Origin: a bacterium | GTDB taxonomy: Bacteria; Fidelibacterota; UBA2242 | Assembly: GCA_018895675.1 (NCBI GenBank) | Contig: JAHIOG010000095.1 | Coordinates: 1 to 17,441 of the forward strand | Length of the DNA: 17,441 nt | Direction: 5' to 3' | Shown here: positions 1-7,996 of the stretch, in pieces | Position numbering within the stretch: the first letter of the stretch is position 1 | Layout of the letters: each line of letters begins with the position of its first letter | The notes under the pieces: generated by a model | The model's database searches: none | Told to the model about the DNA's origin: nothing | Seen by the model: only the letters and a program-made list of their open reading frames with translations | Made by a program: the position numbers and the translations under genes

Positions 1-1
1 A

Positions 2-349
2 CATCAGATAATAATAAATATTGATTCAATTGCTGTTAGCGGAGGAGATTATATTGCTGAACCAAAATTTTCACCTAATGGAACTACAATTTATTTTGGT
101 CATAAATCAAAACTGATTTCATTTTATGATCTAAGCACGAAGAACATTCGTCATATATACTTTGGTCCAAGTAATATTTATAATATTTGGTGGATACCCG
201 GAAAAGAAAAAATAGTATATACAACAAACGAAGATTTTAATTTTAATATTCTTACAATTGGTAATGATGGTGAAAATAAGAAACAATTATTAGTAATTGA
301 TTCGGGTTACTGGATAATGAAGGTATCACCCAAAGAAGTGGCGTTTTAG
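2..349 (+). CDS. 3' end of a WD40-like (PD40/TolB-type) beta-propeller protein, start outside window
   Basis: The reading frame is open from the first bases of the window and ends at TAG 347-349, giving 115 visible residues. The segment A-E-P-K-F-S-P-N-G-T-T-I-Y-F followed by a strand and S-F-Y-D-L-S-T-K-N is the typical blade of the PD40 family (PF07676), as in TolB and many periplasmic or secreted propellers of FCB bacteria. A second, weaker blade follows (W-I-P-G-K-E-K-I-V-Y-T-T-N, then N-I-L-T-I). The N-terminus, and so any signal peptide or enzymatic domain, is missing. The DNA is AT-rich like the next gene and unlike the housekeeping block that follows. The stop lies 17 bases before the attC-like site, which is where the gene of an integron cassette would end. 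The family call is fairly sure; the function is unknown. Confidence 0.7.
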   Translation, partial: HQIIINIDSIAVSGGDYIAEPKFSPNGTTIYFGHKSKLISFYDLSTKNIRHIYFGPSNIYNIWWIPGKEKIVYTTNEDFNFNILTIGNDGENKKQLLVIDSGYWIMKVSPKEVAF

Positions 350-366
350 ATAATTTTATGAAGGAT

Positions 367-496
367 AGCTAACAATGCATCAACCTGACGGCTATAGCTG
401 TGGATTTTTGATGGTTTTGGAGTTTTAAAAGCGTTAAATGGTTTTTTTAAAATGTATAGTAGAACTAATAGTCGCATGTTATGCTTATCGTTAGAC
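367..496 (+). other. attC-like integron recombination site (imperfect palindrome)
   Basis: Seen directly: a left arm AGCTAAC (367-373), a 3-nt spacer, then GCATCAAC plus CTGAC (377-389). The right arm is GTC (471-473), GTTATGC (478-484), then GTTAGAC (490-496). CTAAC pairs with GTTAG. GCAT and AAC pair with GTTATGC, leaving one unpaired C at 381. GAC pairs with GTC. This matches the attC plan: R'' (RYYYAAC, one mismatch), unpaired spacer, L'' with an extrahelical base, long AT-rich loop, L', and R' (GTTRRRY, exact). The orientation is that of a cassette gene read on the + strand. The length of 130 bp is inside the usual attC range. No integrase is in the window, so activity is inference. Confidence 0.55.
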
Positions 497-513
497 AAAA
501 AGGATGTCAAATA

Positions 514-1341
514 ATGAAAAGAAATGAATGGGTATCAGTATTATCAATTATTCTAATGATGATTATTGGATGTGAGGATGAACCGACTGTTCCGAAGGAA
601 AATTATACTTACCCTCTATCAATCGGAAATCGGTGGGAGTATCATCGGGATTTTACATATTGTTCATACTCTGATTCTACCCAAACAGATACATGTGGAA
701 TAATATCGGGATACGACACGTGTTCAGTTATTGTTGTTCAGGAGACCATACTGTTGGATACGATAGAAACGATTCAGTTGATGGAGCAGACGTGGGAAGA
801 TAGTAGTATTTTTGTGGGATTATATTACTACGAGGAAAGAGACACCGGATTATTCCTCATAGCTTATCTTAATCCATATTCATCGGCACTTCCGAAGTCT
901 ATAAACAGATCGAATTTCTTAAATGAGCCATTAATACCTAAGCATCTAAAAGAATTATATTATGGAAAATTAACTCGACTTAACAAATTGAGTGAAAACG
1001 GAAAATTATATTATGAGGATCCTCCTGTTTACTCATTGAAATATCCGCTTGAGATTGGATCTTATTGGACTTACCGACAAGAAGGTCATCCGTGGCGAAT
1101 GGATAGGAAAGTCATCCAAGATACAACAATTACAGTACCCGCAGGAACATTTAAATGCTATCAATTAAGAATGGATTATATGATTTCCGAAACTAATGTT
1201 CGTATTGATGATTTTATCGCCGATGAAGGATTAATTCTCCGTAAAGCTTATCTTGAAGGTGAGGTGTGGGACGAATATGGAAATTTACTTTATAGTAAGC
1301 TGGATGACGAATATAAATTAATGAACTATGAACTCAGGTAA
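514..1341 (+). CDS. Hypothetical lipoprotein with two IG-W repeats
   Basis: Encodes 275 residues from ATG 514, with AAGGA about 10 bases upstream. An in-frame ATG at 481 was not used, because it lies inside the attC-like palindrome and would bury the signal peptide. Residues 1-20 form a lipoprotein signal (K-R, a hydrophobic run, lipobox I-I-G-C with C20) followed by E-D-E-P, so the protein is probably exported and lipid-anchored. Y-P-L-S-I-G-N-R-W-E-Y near residue 33 and Y-P-L-E-I-G-S-Y-W-T-Y in the second half suggest two copies of one beta-rich unit. The second is followed by T-V-P-A-G-T-F-K-C-Y, a phrase common in FCB outer-surface lipoproteins of unknown role. No enzyme motif was seen. 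It directly follows the attC-like site, so it may be an integron cassette gene, although no clear second attC follows it. Confidence 0.75.
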   Translation: MKRNEWVSVLSIILMMIIGCEDEPTVPKENYTYPLSIGNRWEYHRDFTYCSYSDSTQTDTCGIISGYDTCSVIVVQETILLDTIETIQLMEQTWEDSSIFVGLYYYEERDTGLFLIAYLNPYSSALPKSINRSNFLNEPLIPKHLKELYYGKLTRLNKLSENGKLYYEDPPVYSLKYPLEIGSYWTYRQEGHPWRMDRKVIQDTTITVPAGTFKCYQLRMDYMISETNVRIDDFIADEGLILRKAYLEGEVWDEYGNLLYSKLDDEYKLMNYELR

Positions 1342-1405
1342 TAATTGTATAACAATAGTATAAAACCAAACGAAAAAACTGTCAGTTGACTTACCATCAT
1401 AGAGT

Positions 1406-1433
1406 TTGTTAAATGTTTTCTAAAAGTTATAAT
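1406..1433 (+). promoter_or_regulatory. Candidate promoter for the pgeF-dnaG operon
   Basis: A perfect -10 hexamer TATAAT (1428-1433) lies 16 bases after a -35-like TTGTTA (1406-1411), about 20 bases before the GTG start at 1454. An overlapping alternative is TTGACT (1386-1391), 17 bases, TTAAAT (1409-1414). Either would start transcription just before pgeF. The region is AT-rich, so chance matches are possible. Confidence 0.4.
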
Positions 1434-1453
1434 TTTACACTGTTTCGTTTTCA

Positions 1454-2209
1454 GTGGCTGATACCTTGACCGATCTAATAGTATATCAATCTTCACTGTT
1501 AAATTCCCGGAATGGCAGTTGCCATGGATTCAGCACCCGGGCGGGCGGCGTCAGTAATTCTCCGTATAATACGTTAAATCTTGGATTGTCCGTCGGAGAT
1601 ATCCCTGAAAATGTTCATAAAAACCGCGAACTGTTTTTTCAGGCATTGAAGTCTGATCCGCAACAATCCGCTCAGGGAATTCAGGTTCACGGAAATACAA
1701 TCCAAATCGTAGATCATCCCGGCGTATTCCCTGCGACGGATGCGTTAATAACCATTCGGAAAAACATTCCCCTTGTAATCAAGACAGCTGATTGTGCGCC
1801 GGTGATATTGTTTGAACCCGAACAAGGAGTGATTGCGGCTGTTCATGCGGGATGGCGGAGTGTTGTAAAAGGGATTCTCGAAAATACAATACGGATTATG
1901 GTGAGGGATTTTAATTGCAATCCGGAAAATATAAAGTCTGCCATTGGTCCTTCAATCCGGTCCTGTTGTTACGAGGTTAAGAATGATGTATCCAGCCGGT
2001 TTCCGGATGATGTGATTTTGTGGGAAAATAGTAAATCATATCTCGATATTCCCAAAGCAATACAGTTACGACTGATCGATCAGGGCATGCAAATTGAAAA
2101 CATTGACGATAGCCAATTATGCACAGCCTGTAACGAAAAATTATTTTTCAGTCACCGCCGTGATAAAGGAAAGACCGGACGCATGATGATGGCGGTATAT
2201 TTAACGTAA
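1454..2209 (+). CDS. pgeF: Purine nucleoside phosphorylase / multicopper polyphenol oxidase family (YfiH/LACC1)
   Basis: 251 residues, the usual size for the DUF152/YfiH family (PF02578). Members bind zinc in the cytoplasm; known activities include phosphorolysis of adenosine, inosine and related nucleosides, and E. coli PgeF edits mis-made peptidoglycan precursors carrying L-Ser. The three metal ligands of the family are all visible: H79 in Q-V-H-G, C114 in T-A-D-C-A-P-V, and H131 in A-V-H-A-G-W-R. The N-terminal H-G-F-S-T-R-x-G-G-V-S motif and the late R-S-C-C-Y-E-V and S-H-R-R-D segments are also typical. The start is GTG 1454; upstream the frame is open only back to 1433 and has no ATG, and no good Shine-Dalgarno site precedes it. 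It is the first gene of the core + strand run, 26 bases before the next. Confidence 0.9.
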   Translation: MADTLTDLIVYQSSLLNSRNGSCHGFSTRAGGVSNSPYNTLNLGLSVGDIPENVHKNRELFFQALKSDPQQSAQGIQVHGNTIQIVDHPGVFPATDALITIRKNIPLVIKTADCAPVILFEPEQGVIAAVHAGWRSVVKGILENTIRIMVRDFNCNPENIKSAIGPSIRSCCYEVKNDVSSRFPDDVILWENSKSYLDIPKAIQLRLIDQGMQIENIDDSQLCTACNEKLFFSHRRDKGKTGRMMMAVYLT

Positions 2210-2235
2210 CATAGATTAATGCGAAAGGACATTTT

Positions 2236-2679
2236 ATGGGTTTAAAAGAGCAGCTTCAAAAAGATATGGTTGAAGCGATGAAATCCGGAAACGATGTTAA
2301 AGTTGGTGTAATTCGTCTGGTGCGCGGGATGATCCGTAAACTTGAAATTGACCGGAAAAAAGATCTCACTGATGATGACGTCATCGGTGTGCTATCCAAT
2401 GCCGCCAAGCAGCGTCTCGAAGCAATTAAAGCCTATATTGAAGGCAGCAGAGACGATCTGGTTAAAGAGGAAGAAGCCGAGCTGGCAATTATTGAAACTT
2501 ATCTGCCTGAAGCGCTTTCTACCGATGAACTGAAAAAAATCATTATCGAAATCATTGCAGAGACCGGCGCCGCGACGATGAAGGACATCGGAAAAGTCAT
2601 GCCTATAGTAATGCAAAAAGTCAAGGGCAGCGCCAACGGATCGAAAGTTCAGGCTATTGTTCGATCCAAATTATCATAA
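2236..2679 (+). CDS. yqeY: GatB/YqeY domain-containing protein
   Basis: 147 residues, full length for the stand-alone YqeY family (PF09424), an all-helical domain also found at the C-terminus of the GatB subunit of the tRNA amidotransferase, where it touches tRNA. The stand-alone protein has no firmly established role. Seen here: L-K-E-Q-L-Q-K-D-M-V-E-A-M-K-S-G at the start, V-I-R-L-V-R-G-M-I-R-K-L-E near residue 25, the E-T-Y-L-P-E-A-L turn near 105, and G-S-A-N-G-S-K-V-Q at the end, all typical. AAAGGA (2224-2229) sits 6 bases before the ATG, a clear ribosome site. It lies 11 bases before the CvpA-family gene. Shorter frames inside it on both strands are shadows. Confidence 0.92.
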   Translation: MGLKEQLQKDMVEAMKSGNDVKVGVIRLVRGMIRKLEIDRKKDLTDDDVIGVLSNAAKQRLEAIKAYIEGSRDDLVKEEEAELAIIETYLPEALSTDELKKIIIEIIAETGAATMKDIGKVMPIVMQKVKGSANGSKVQAIVRSKLS

Positions 2680-2690
2680 ATTATTACGCT

Positions 2691-3320
2691 ATGTACACTT
2701 TATTTGATCTGGTTGTAGTCATCGTTGTCGGATTGCTGGGATTTTCCGGGTTGCGCCGAGGATTAATCGAAGAAGCACTGAAGTTAATCGGCTTCATCTT
2801 TGCATCATATCTCGCCGTCCGCTACTATATCCTCGGCGTTTTTTTGATCAAAGATATTTTTTCAGTTTCAGAGGGTATCCAGACAATAATCGGTTTCATT
2901 ATCGTATTCTTAATTGTCTATCTCTCAATTCAACTAATTTCAGCGCTGCTGAAGCGAATTGTCAGAACATTGAATTTAGCCTGGCTGGACCGTCTTGCCG
3001 GTTTGGGCTTCGGCGTGATTAAGGCAATCCTGGTAATGTCGATTGTTGTCTGGTGCCTCAGTATTTTTACCGAAACGAAAGTTATTCAGAAATTAGAGGC
3101 ATCATCTCCCAGTTACATATATCTGGATAAATGTGAGCGGTTTTTAATCAGAACATTTTCTATTGAGGAACAAACAGATTCTTTGAAGAAAAATATTCGG
3201 AGCATTTTCATGCTGGAAAAGGAAATCCCCGTTTCCTTCCCGTCGATTCCTGACTCCCTGGGGAAGAAGATTGAATTCATTGATCGATCCGATTCGAAAG
3301 CCGGAGAGACTGTATGGTAG
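2691..3320 (+). CDS. CvpA-family inner-membrane protein
   Basis: 209 residues. The CvpA family (PF02674) is named after a factor for colicin V production; close relatives in other phyla often sit beside mutS2, and their biochemical role is unsettled. Four membrane segments can be read: about residues 2-20, 29-50, 63-87 and 105-126. The family phrases L-G-F-S-G-x-R-R-G near residue 16 and D-R-L-A-G-L-G-F-G-V-I-K near 100 are both present. The C-terminal 80 residues are soluble and poorly conserved, and end in a charged tail. No Shine-Dalgarno site is obvious ahead of ATG 2691. The stop TAG (3318-3320) overlaps the mutS2 start by 7 bases, suggesting coupled translation. Confidence 0.85.
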   Translation: MYTLFDLVVVIVVGLLGFSGLRRGLIEEALKLIGFIFASYLAVRYYILGVFLIKDIFSVSEGIQTIIGFIIVFLIVYLSIQLISALLKRIVRTLNLAWLDRLAGLGFGVIKAILVMSIVVWCLSIFTETKVIQKLEASSPSYIYLDKCERFLIRTFSIEEQTDSLKKNIRSIFMLEKEIPVSFPSIPDSLGKKIEFIDRSDSKAGETVW

Positions 3321-5662
3321 AAAATTCGATGGGAATACTGGGATTTGATAGAGTAGCTTCATTGATTGCAGATGGGACATTATCTGAAGCGGCAAAGAAC
3401 CGTATGAAAGATCTTAAACCTTTCCGGAACGTCAATGAGGCTGCGCTCCAGATGGATCGGATTTCAGCGCTCCAGAAATTGAGTGAGAGGAACAGCCGGT
3501 TTCCTATAGAATTTTTTGTTGATGTCAGACCTGAATTAAAAAGATGCCGGATTAAAGGCAGCTTTTTACAGGCAGAAACACTTAAACAAATTCTTGTGAT
3601 ACTCCAACAGATTTCAAATATTAAAAAATTCTATCAGCTAAATCGAGAGTTGTTAAAACCGCTTTCCGTATTGTTGTCAGCGTTAAATTCATTCGAACAA
3701 CAATACCGTCAGATTCGCCGGGTAATCAATGATGACGGTGTTATAAAAGATAATGCCAGCCCGGAATTAGCGCGTATCCGCAAACAGGTTCAACAGACTG
3801 TCTTCCGGCTTCATCGCGAGGTGGATCGTGTAATGCATCAGGCGAAACAAGAGGGTTGGCTGCATGAAGAGAATCCTACAATCAGGGAAGGTCGCTTTGT
3901 TCTGCCTCTGCGCAGTGAAAGTAAACGAAAAGTCAAAGGAATAATTCACGGGCAATCCGCCACCGGCGCCACATCCTATGTGGAACCGCTGATTATTGTC
4001 GAGATCAATAATTCGCTAAAAGAGCTGGAAATTGAGGAACAGGAAGAAATTGAAAATATTCTGCGGAATTTAACAGAGGAATTACGACCTGATTTTGAAG
4101 ATCTGGAGTTCAACATTGATATTCTTGTGGAACTGGACTTTCTGCACGCCTGCGCAAAATTTTCACAACGTTTCAAATGCAACGTTCCGCAACTGTCACT
4201 CGATAAACGTCAATTGATCTTCAAAAATGCCAGGCATCCGTTGCTCTCGCTGGTGAAAGATGTTGTTCCGCTGAATGTTTCGATAAATGAGTATATCCAC
4301 TGCGTCATTATTACCGGTCCAAATGCCGGCGGCAAGACCGTTGCTATGAAAACTATCGGTCTGCTGAGTCTGCTGGCGATGTCCGGAATTCCGATTCCGG
4401 TTGATGATGGAAGTTGTCTGCCATTTTACGACCGGTTTCTGGTTGATATCGGCGATCAGCAATCCATTGAAAATGATCTTTCGACTTTTACGTCACATGT
4501 GGCGAACTTGAGACAATTTGTTGAAACTGCCACGGAGAAGTCGCTTGTCCTGATCGACGAATTGGGAACGGGAACGGATCCGCTTGAGGGCGCTGCGCTC
4601 GGGCAGGCGGTTCTTGAAGAACTGATCAACAAAAAAACCTTTACCGTAGTGACGACACATCACAGCGGTTTAAAAGCCTTTGCGGATAAACATGATGCCG
4701 TCGTAAACGCTGCTATGGAATTTGACACTACTCATCTCATGCCGACTTACCGCCTGCAGCTGGGGCTGCCAGGCAGCAGTTATGCGTTGGAAATTGCCAT
4801 GCGGATGGGATTAAAAGATGCGGTGATCCAACGCGCCCGTGTTCTGATGGGAACGGATCAGGTAAAACTGGAAAATTTATTAGTGGAAGTAGAGACTCTA
4901 AAGATCCAGATCGAGGAAGAAAACCGATCCGTACAACGGAATAAAAAAACTCTGGACAACTTGATAACTGAATACGAAACGCGGGTTGCGTCAATCCGGG
5001 AAAAACATGATAAAATGGACCGGGAAATTGCTGAAGAACTGGAGAGAATTGTCACTGAATCCCGTTCGAAGATTGAACATGCCGTAAAAGACATTCGTGA
5101 AAAAGATGCCTCGCGGGAAACAATTATCGAAGCAAAAAAGACACTTGATTCAGTGCAACAGTCTGCCCGCAAACGAATTAGGAAGAAGAAACCTTCCTTT
5201 ACAACTACGGTGAAAAGCACAGTTAAAGTGGGAGATTGGGCAAAAGTCGATGGGATCACAGGTACCGGTCAGATAGTTGAAATTCAAGCCGGAAAGAAGA
5301 AAGCGGCTGTGAATATCAACGGGAAACTACTGTGGGTTTCTATGAATACATTGCATGCGGTTCAGATTCAGAAAGAGAAAGATAAACGACTGGCAGGTGT
5401 TTCAGTGACAGTTGATGAAATCGTGTCATATAAACTTGATTTACGGGGAATGCGCCTGGATGAAGCCCGGGATGCGTTGGAGAAGTTTCTGGATCGGGCG
5501 CTGTTGGCAGGACTGAACCAGCTTCAGATTGTTCACGGAAAGGGCACCGGCGCTCTTCAAAAAATGACCCATGAAGTATTGAAAAGTACTCCCGGTATCC
5601 GTAAGTTCTATTTCGAAAATTTTGACAGAGGTGGAACCGGGGCAACCATTGTTGAATTATAG
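3314..5662 (+). CDS. mutS2: MutS2 ATPase with C-terminal Smr endonuclease domain
   Basis: 782 residues, the normal length for MutS2. The family does not act in classical mismatch repair; members suppress recombination by cutting branched DNA and, in Bacillus, split collided ribosomes. Seen here: an N-terminal core and lever region (1-300), Walker A G-P-N-A-G-G-K-T (335-342), Walker B L-I-D-E (413-416) followed by L-G-T-G-T-D-P, and T-T-H-H-S in the switch region. A charged coiled-coil stretch (about 520-620) carries a lysine/arginine-rich end. The Smr domain (about 705-782) has L-D-L-R-G (708-712) and H-G-K-G (741-744), the residues linked to nuclease activity. ATG 3314 is preceded by GGAGAG, and an in-frame ATG at 3329 is a weaker option. 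No key residue is missing. Confidence 0.96.
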   Translation: MVENSMGILGFDRVASLIADGTLSEAAKNRMKDLKPFRNVNEAALQMDRISALQKLSERNSRFPIEFFVDVRPELKRCRIKGSFLQAETLKQILVILQQISNIKKFYQLNRELLKPLSVLLSALNSFEQQYRQIRRVINDDGVIKDNASPELARIRKQVQQTVFRLHREVDRVMHQAKQEGWLHEENPTIREGRFVLPLRSESKRKVKGIIHGQSATGATSYVEPLIIVEINNSLKELEIEEQEEIENILRNLTEELRPDFEDLEFNIDILVELDFLHACAKFSQRFKCNVPQLSLDKRQLIFKNARHPLLSLVKDVVPLNVSINEYIHCVIITGPNAGGKTVAMKTIGLLSLLAMSGIPIPVDDGSCLPFYDRFLVDIGDQQSIENDLSTFTSHVANLRQFVETATEKSLVLIDELGTGTDPLEGAALGQAVLEELINKKTFTVVTTHHSGLKAFADKHDAVVNAAMEFDTTHLMPTYRLQLGLPGSSYALEIAMRMGLKDAVIQRARVLMGTDQVKLENLLVEVETLKIQIEEENRSVQRNKKTLDNLITEYETRVASIREKHDKMDREIAEELERIVTESRSKIEHAVKDIREKDASRETIIEAKKTLDSVQQSARKRIRKKKPSFTTTVKSTVKVGDWAKVDGITGTGQIVEIQAGKKKAAVNINGKLLWVSMNTLHAVQIQKEKDKRLAGVSVTVDEIVSYKLDLRGMRLDEARDALEKFLDRALLAGLNQLQIVHGKGTGALQKMTHEVLKSTPGIRKFYFENFDRGGTGATIVEL

Positions 5663-5693
5663 ATTGAAATAAATATCCATCGGGAATAGAGTT

Positions 5694-7523
5694 TTGGCAA
5701 GAATACCTTCAATAACAGTCGAGCAGATCAAAAACCGGGCGGACGTTTTGGAAATTGTATCCGATGTTGTTCAACTGAAACAGAGAGGGCGCAACTACTT
5801 TGGTTTGTGCCCGTTTCACGAAGAAAAAACACCTTCATTCAGCGTAAATCCTTCCATGGGGATTTTTCACTGCTTCGGATGCGGGAAGGGCGGAAATGCT
5901 ATTACCTTTGTGATGGAACATGAAAATATCGACTATGTGGAGGCGCTGAAACGTTTAGCCGAGCGCTACGGTATTCAGATCGAATGGGAAAAAGGCGCCG
6001 ACGATTTCCAAAAAGGTGAAACCGCGCTGCTATATGAAATACACGAAATTGCAAAAGATTATTATCAGAAACAGCTATACTCTTCAAAAGGTAAAAAATC
6101 TCTCGATTATTTGGAATCGCGAGGTTTTGATAAAAATACTCTTCAACAATTTTCCGTTGGATTTGCGCTTGATGATTGGGATGGGCTGTACAGTCAAATC
6201 GATGTAAAACGGTTCAATCCCAAAGTGCTGGAAAAATCAGGATTGTTTATAGAATCAAAAGACAAAAACCGTTTTCTGGATCGCTTTCGGAACCGGATCA
6301 TGTTTCCGATCTATAATGTTTCCAGCAGGGTAGTCGCCTTCGGCGGGCGGACATTGGATCCGGATGAAGACGCCAAATATATGAACTCGCCCGAGACGCC
6401 GATCTATTTTAAAAGCGGTACGCTCTACGGATTGGAGCACTCGAAAACTGCTATTCAACAGGAAAAAGAGGTTGTGCTGGTTGAGGGATATACCGATTTT
6501 CTAAGGTTTTATTCTTCGGGAATAAAAAATGTTGTAGCAGGATCCGGCACAGCGTTGAATTTTCATCATGCCCGGGCGTTGAAACGATTTACAGCCCGGA
6601 CCGTATTATGTTATGACGGCGACGATGCCGGGCAAAAGGCAACGGAGCGAGCTGGATTCATTTTGCTTAAAGAGGGATTTGATGTTCGGGCAATGCAGCT
6701 GCCTGCCGATGATGATCCTGATTCATATTTGAAAAATAAAGGCATTGAAGCGTTCCAAAAATTACAGCAGGAAGCGCCGGAATTTATCGATCATTATATC
6801 CGAAATCATCAGGCGGATTTTAAAACTCCCGCCTCAAAAACGCGCTTTGTCGAGACTCTTATTGCAGAGATTAGCGAGGTAAAAAATCCGGTGACCCGTG
6901 ACTTTATCGTAAAAGAGGTAGCTGAAAAATTGAATCTGCGGGAAGAAAGAATATTTAGTCAGATTCGCAGGGTTTATCAGCAAAAACGGCGTGGAACCGA
7001 AGCAGGTAATAGAAGCATATCTTCCGAGGTTCCGGAACTGCAAATTGTTACCGCTACCGATAAGGCGGAATTTGAACTGTCAAAGCTGATTCTCACCGAT
7101 TTTGAAGAAATTATTGGGTTTATTACGAGCAAAGTCCCTCTGAAAGTTTATAAACATTCTGTTATAAAGCCTATTGCAAAGGAATTATATAAACGGGTCC
7201 GGGAAAATCAAGCCATCACGCCAGCCAGTCTGTTCGATCGGGATTGGTCTGATCAGGAGAAGTTTTACCTGTCACGATTGATTCTCGATGCGGAATCAAT
7301 TCAGGAACACATAAAAGAAGAGGATTTAATGAAGCTGGCGATCGACTGCATGATGGTGTTGATGACAGATCAACTGGAAAAGTCGATAAAAGAATTACGA
7401 TCAAAGATCAGAGAAGCCGAAAAGAGCTATGAAGATACAGCGCCGCTTGTTTTGGAACTTTCTCAACTTCAGAAAAATCGGCATGATATCCGATCTAAAA
7501 TTCGGGATTTTAAACTCGGTTGA
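5694..7523 (+). CDS. dnaG: DNA primase
   Basis: 609 residues, typical for DnaG, which makes the RNA primers at the replication fork together with the DnaB helicase. The N-terminal CHC2 zinc ribbon has ligands C39, H42, C60 and C63. The catalytic core carries F-G-G-R (216-219). The TOPRIM motifs are E264 in E-G-Y-T-D and D308/D310 in D-G-D-D. The C-terminal 180 residues are helical and variable, as expected for the helicase-binding domain. The start is TTG 5694 with only a weak GGGAATAGAG upstream; no ATG or GTG fits before the conserved I-P-x-x-x-V-x-x-I-K, so the rare start is probably real and may keep expression low. It follows mutS2 by 31 bases. The rpsU and rpoD neighbours of the classical macromolecular-synthesis operon are absent. 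Confidence 0.96.
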   Translation: MARIPSITVEQIKNRADVLEIVSDVVQLKQRGRNYFGLCPFHEEKTPSFSVNPSMGIFHCFGCGKGGNAITFVMEHENIDYVEALKRLAERYGIQIEWEKGADDFQKGETALLYEIHEIAKDYYQKQLYSSKGKKSLDYLESRGFDKNTLQQFSVGFALDDWDGLYSQIDVKRFNPKVLEKSGLFIESKDKNRFLDRFRNRIMFPIYNVSSRVVAFGGRTLDPDEDAKYMNSPETPIYFKSGTLYGLEHSKTAIQQEKEVVLVEGYTDFLRFYSSGIKNVVAGSGTALNFHHARALKRFTARTVLCYDGDDAGQKATERAGFILLKEGFDVRAMQLPADDDPDSYLKNKGIEAFQKLQQEAPEFIDHYIRNHQADFKTPASKTRFVETLIAEISEVKNPVTRDFIVKEVAEKLNLREERIFSQIRRVYQQKRRGTEAGNRSISSEVPELQIVTATDKAEFELSKLILTDFEEIIGFITSKVPLKVYKHSVIKPIAKELYKRVRENQAITPASLFDRDWSDQEKFYLSRLILDAESIQEHIKEEDLMKLAIDCMMVLMTDQLEKSIKELRSKIREAEKSYEDTAPLVLELSQLQKNRHDIRSKIRDFKLG

Positions 7524-7615
7524 ACATTTTCTTTGAGATATTGATTAAAATTGAAATTGAGACAACACCATGTTTTTCCCGGGAGCACCATGTGCCAAGA
7601 ATTGAAACTTATTAC

Positions 7616-7635
7616 CGCAAACAAGAGTGTTTGCG
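7616..7635 (+). repeat. Perfect 8-bp hairpin just before a lipoprotein start
   Basis: CGCAAACA (7616-7623), loop AGAG, TGTTTGCG (7628-7635). It ends four bases before the proposed GTG start at 7640, and its loop holds the only Shine-Dalgarno-like bases there. No T-run follows, so it is not a normal terminator. It could affect translation of the lipoprotein or mark the 3' end of the dnaG transcript; its function is inference. Confidence 0.4.
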
Positions 7636-7639
7636 TTAC

Positions 7640-7996
7640 GTGAATCTCAGAAGGATCATAATTTTTGCCTTGTGTATCTGTCTTACAGGATGCGGGACCG
7701 TTAAGAAATTACTGAAAAAAGAAAAAGCCGAAGGATATGCAAAACAGCAGACTGAAATACGATCCTCTGCTCCAAAGGTTAATTCACTCAATTCTGGTGG
7801 ACGACCGGCTGTACTGAATACGCCTGTGCAGTTTCTACCGTCCTATCGTGACCGGGGCGGACCTCATCTCAAGATTGATTCGCTGAACGCAGTCATTCTT
7901 CCGGACGAGCAGACTCTGAGTGGTATAAAGCGTTATATTCAATCCCAGTTAACAGAGAATTCCGTAAAATCCGGTGTCGTCGGATTTCGCAATTGA
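7640..7996 (+). pseudogene. N-terminal part of a LamG lipoprotein, out of frame with its domain
   Basis: The frame from GTG 7640 encodes a short lipoprotein signal (N-L-R-R, a hydrophobic run, lipobox L-T-G-C with C18), then a lysine-rich segment and about 80 residues of low-complexity linker that leads into what looks like the first strand of a LamG fold (L-N-A-V-I-L-P-D-E-Q-T-L-S-G). It stops at 7994-7996, 21 bases into the next frame, which carries the rest of the fold. The frame is open further upstream to 7520, but the signal peptide fits best from 7640. Joined to the next feature it would make a protein of about 320 residues. A one-base insertion or two-base deletion near 7955-7985 explains the break; a sequencing error or programmed frameshift is also possible. 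Confidence 0.6.

Noticed and set aside
481..513. Earlier in-frame ATG for the first lipoprotein
   Set aside because: It lies inside the attC-like palindrome, lacks a ribosome site and would put 11 residues ahead of a good signal peptide.
1348..1414. Second attC-like site after the lipoprotein gene (TATAAC ... GTTAAAT)
   Set aside because: Only TAACAA/TTGTTA pairs; no L-box pairing or consistent extrahelical base was found, and the same bases serve a promoter reading.
4858..5259. 133-codon open frame antisense to mutS2
   Set aside because: Serine- and phenylalanine-rich shadow of the mutS2 coiled coil; no ribosome site and no recognisable domain.
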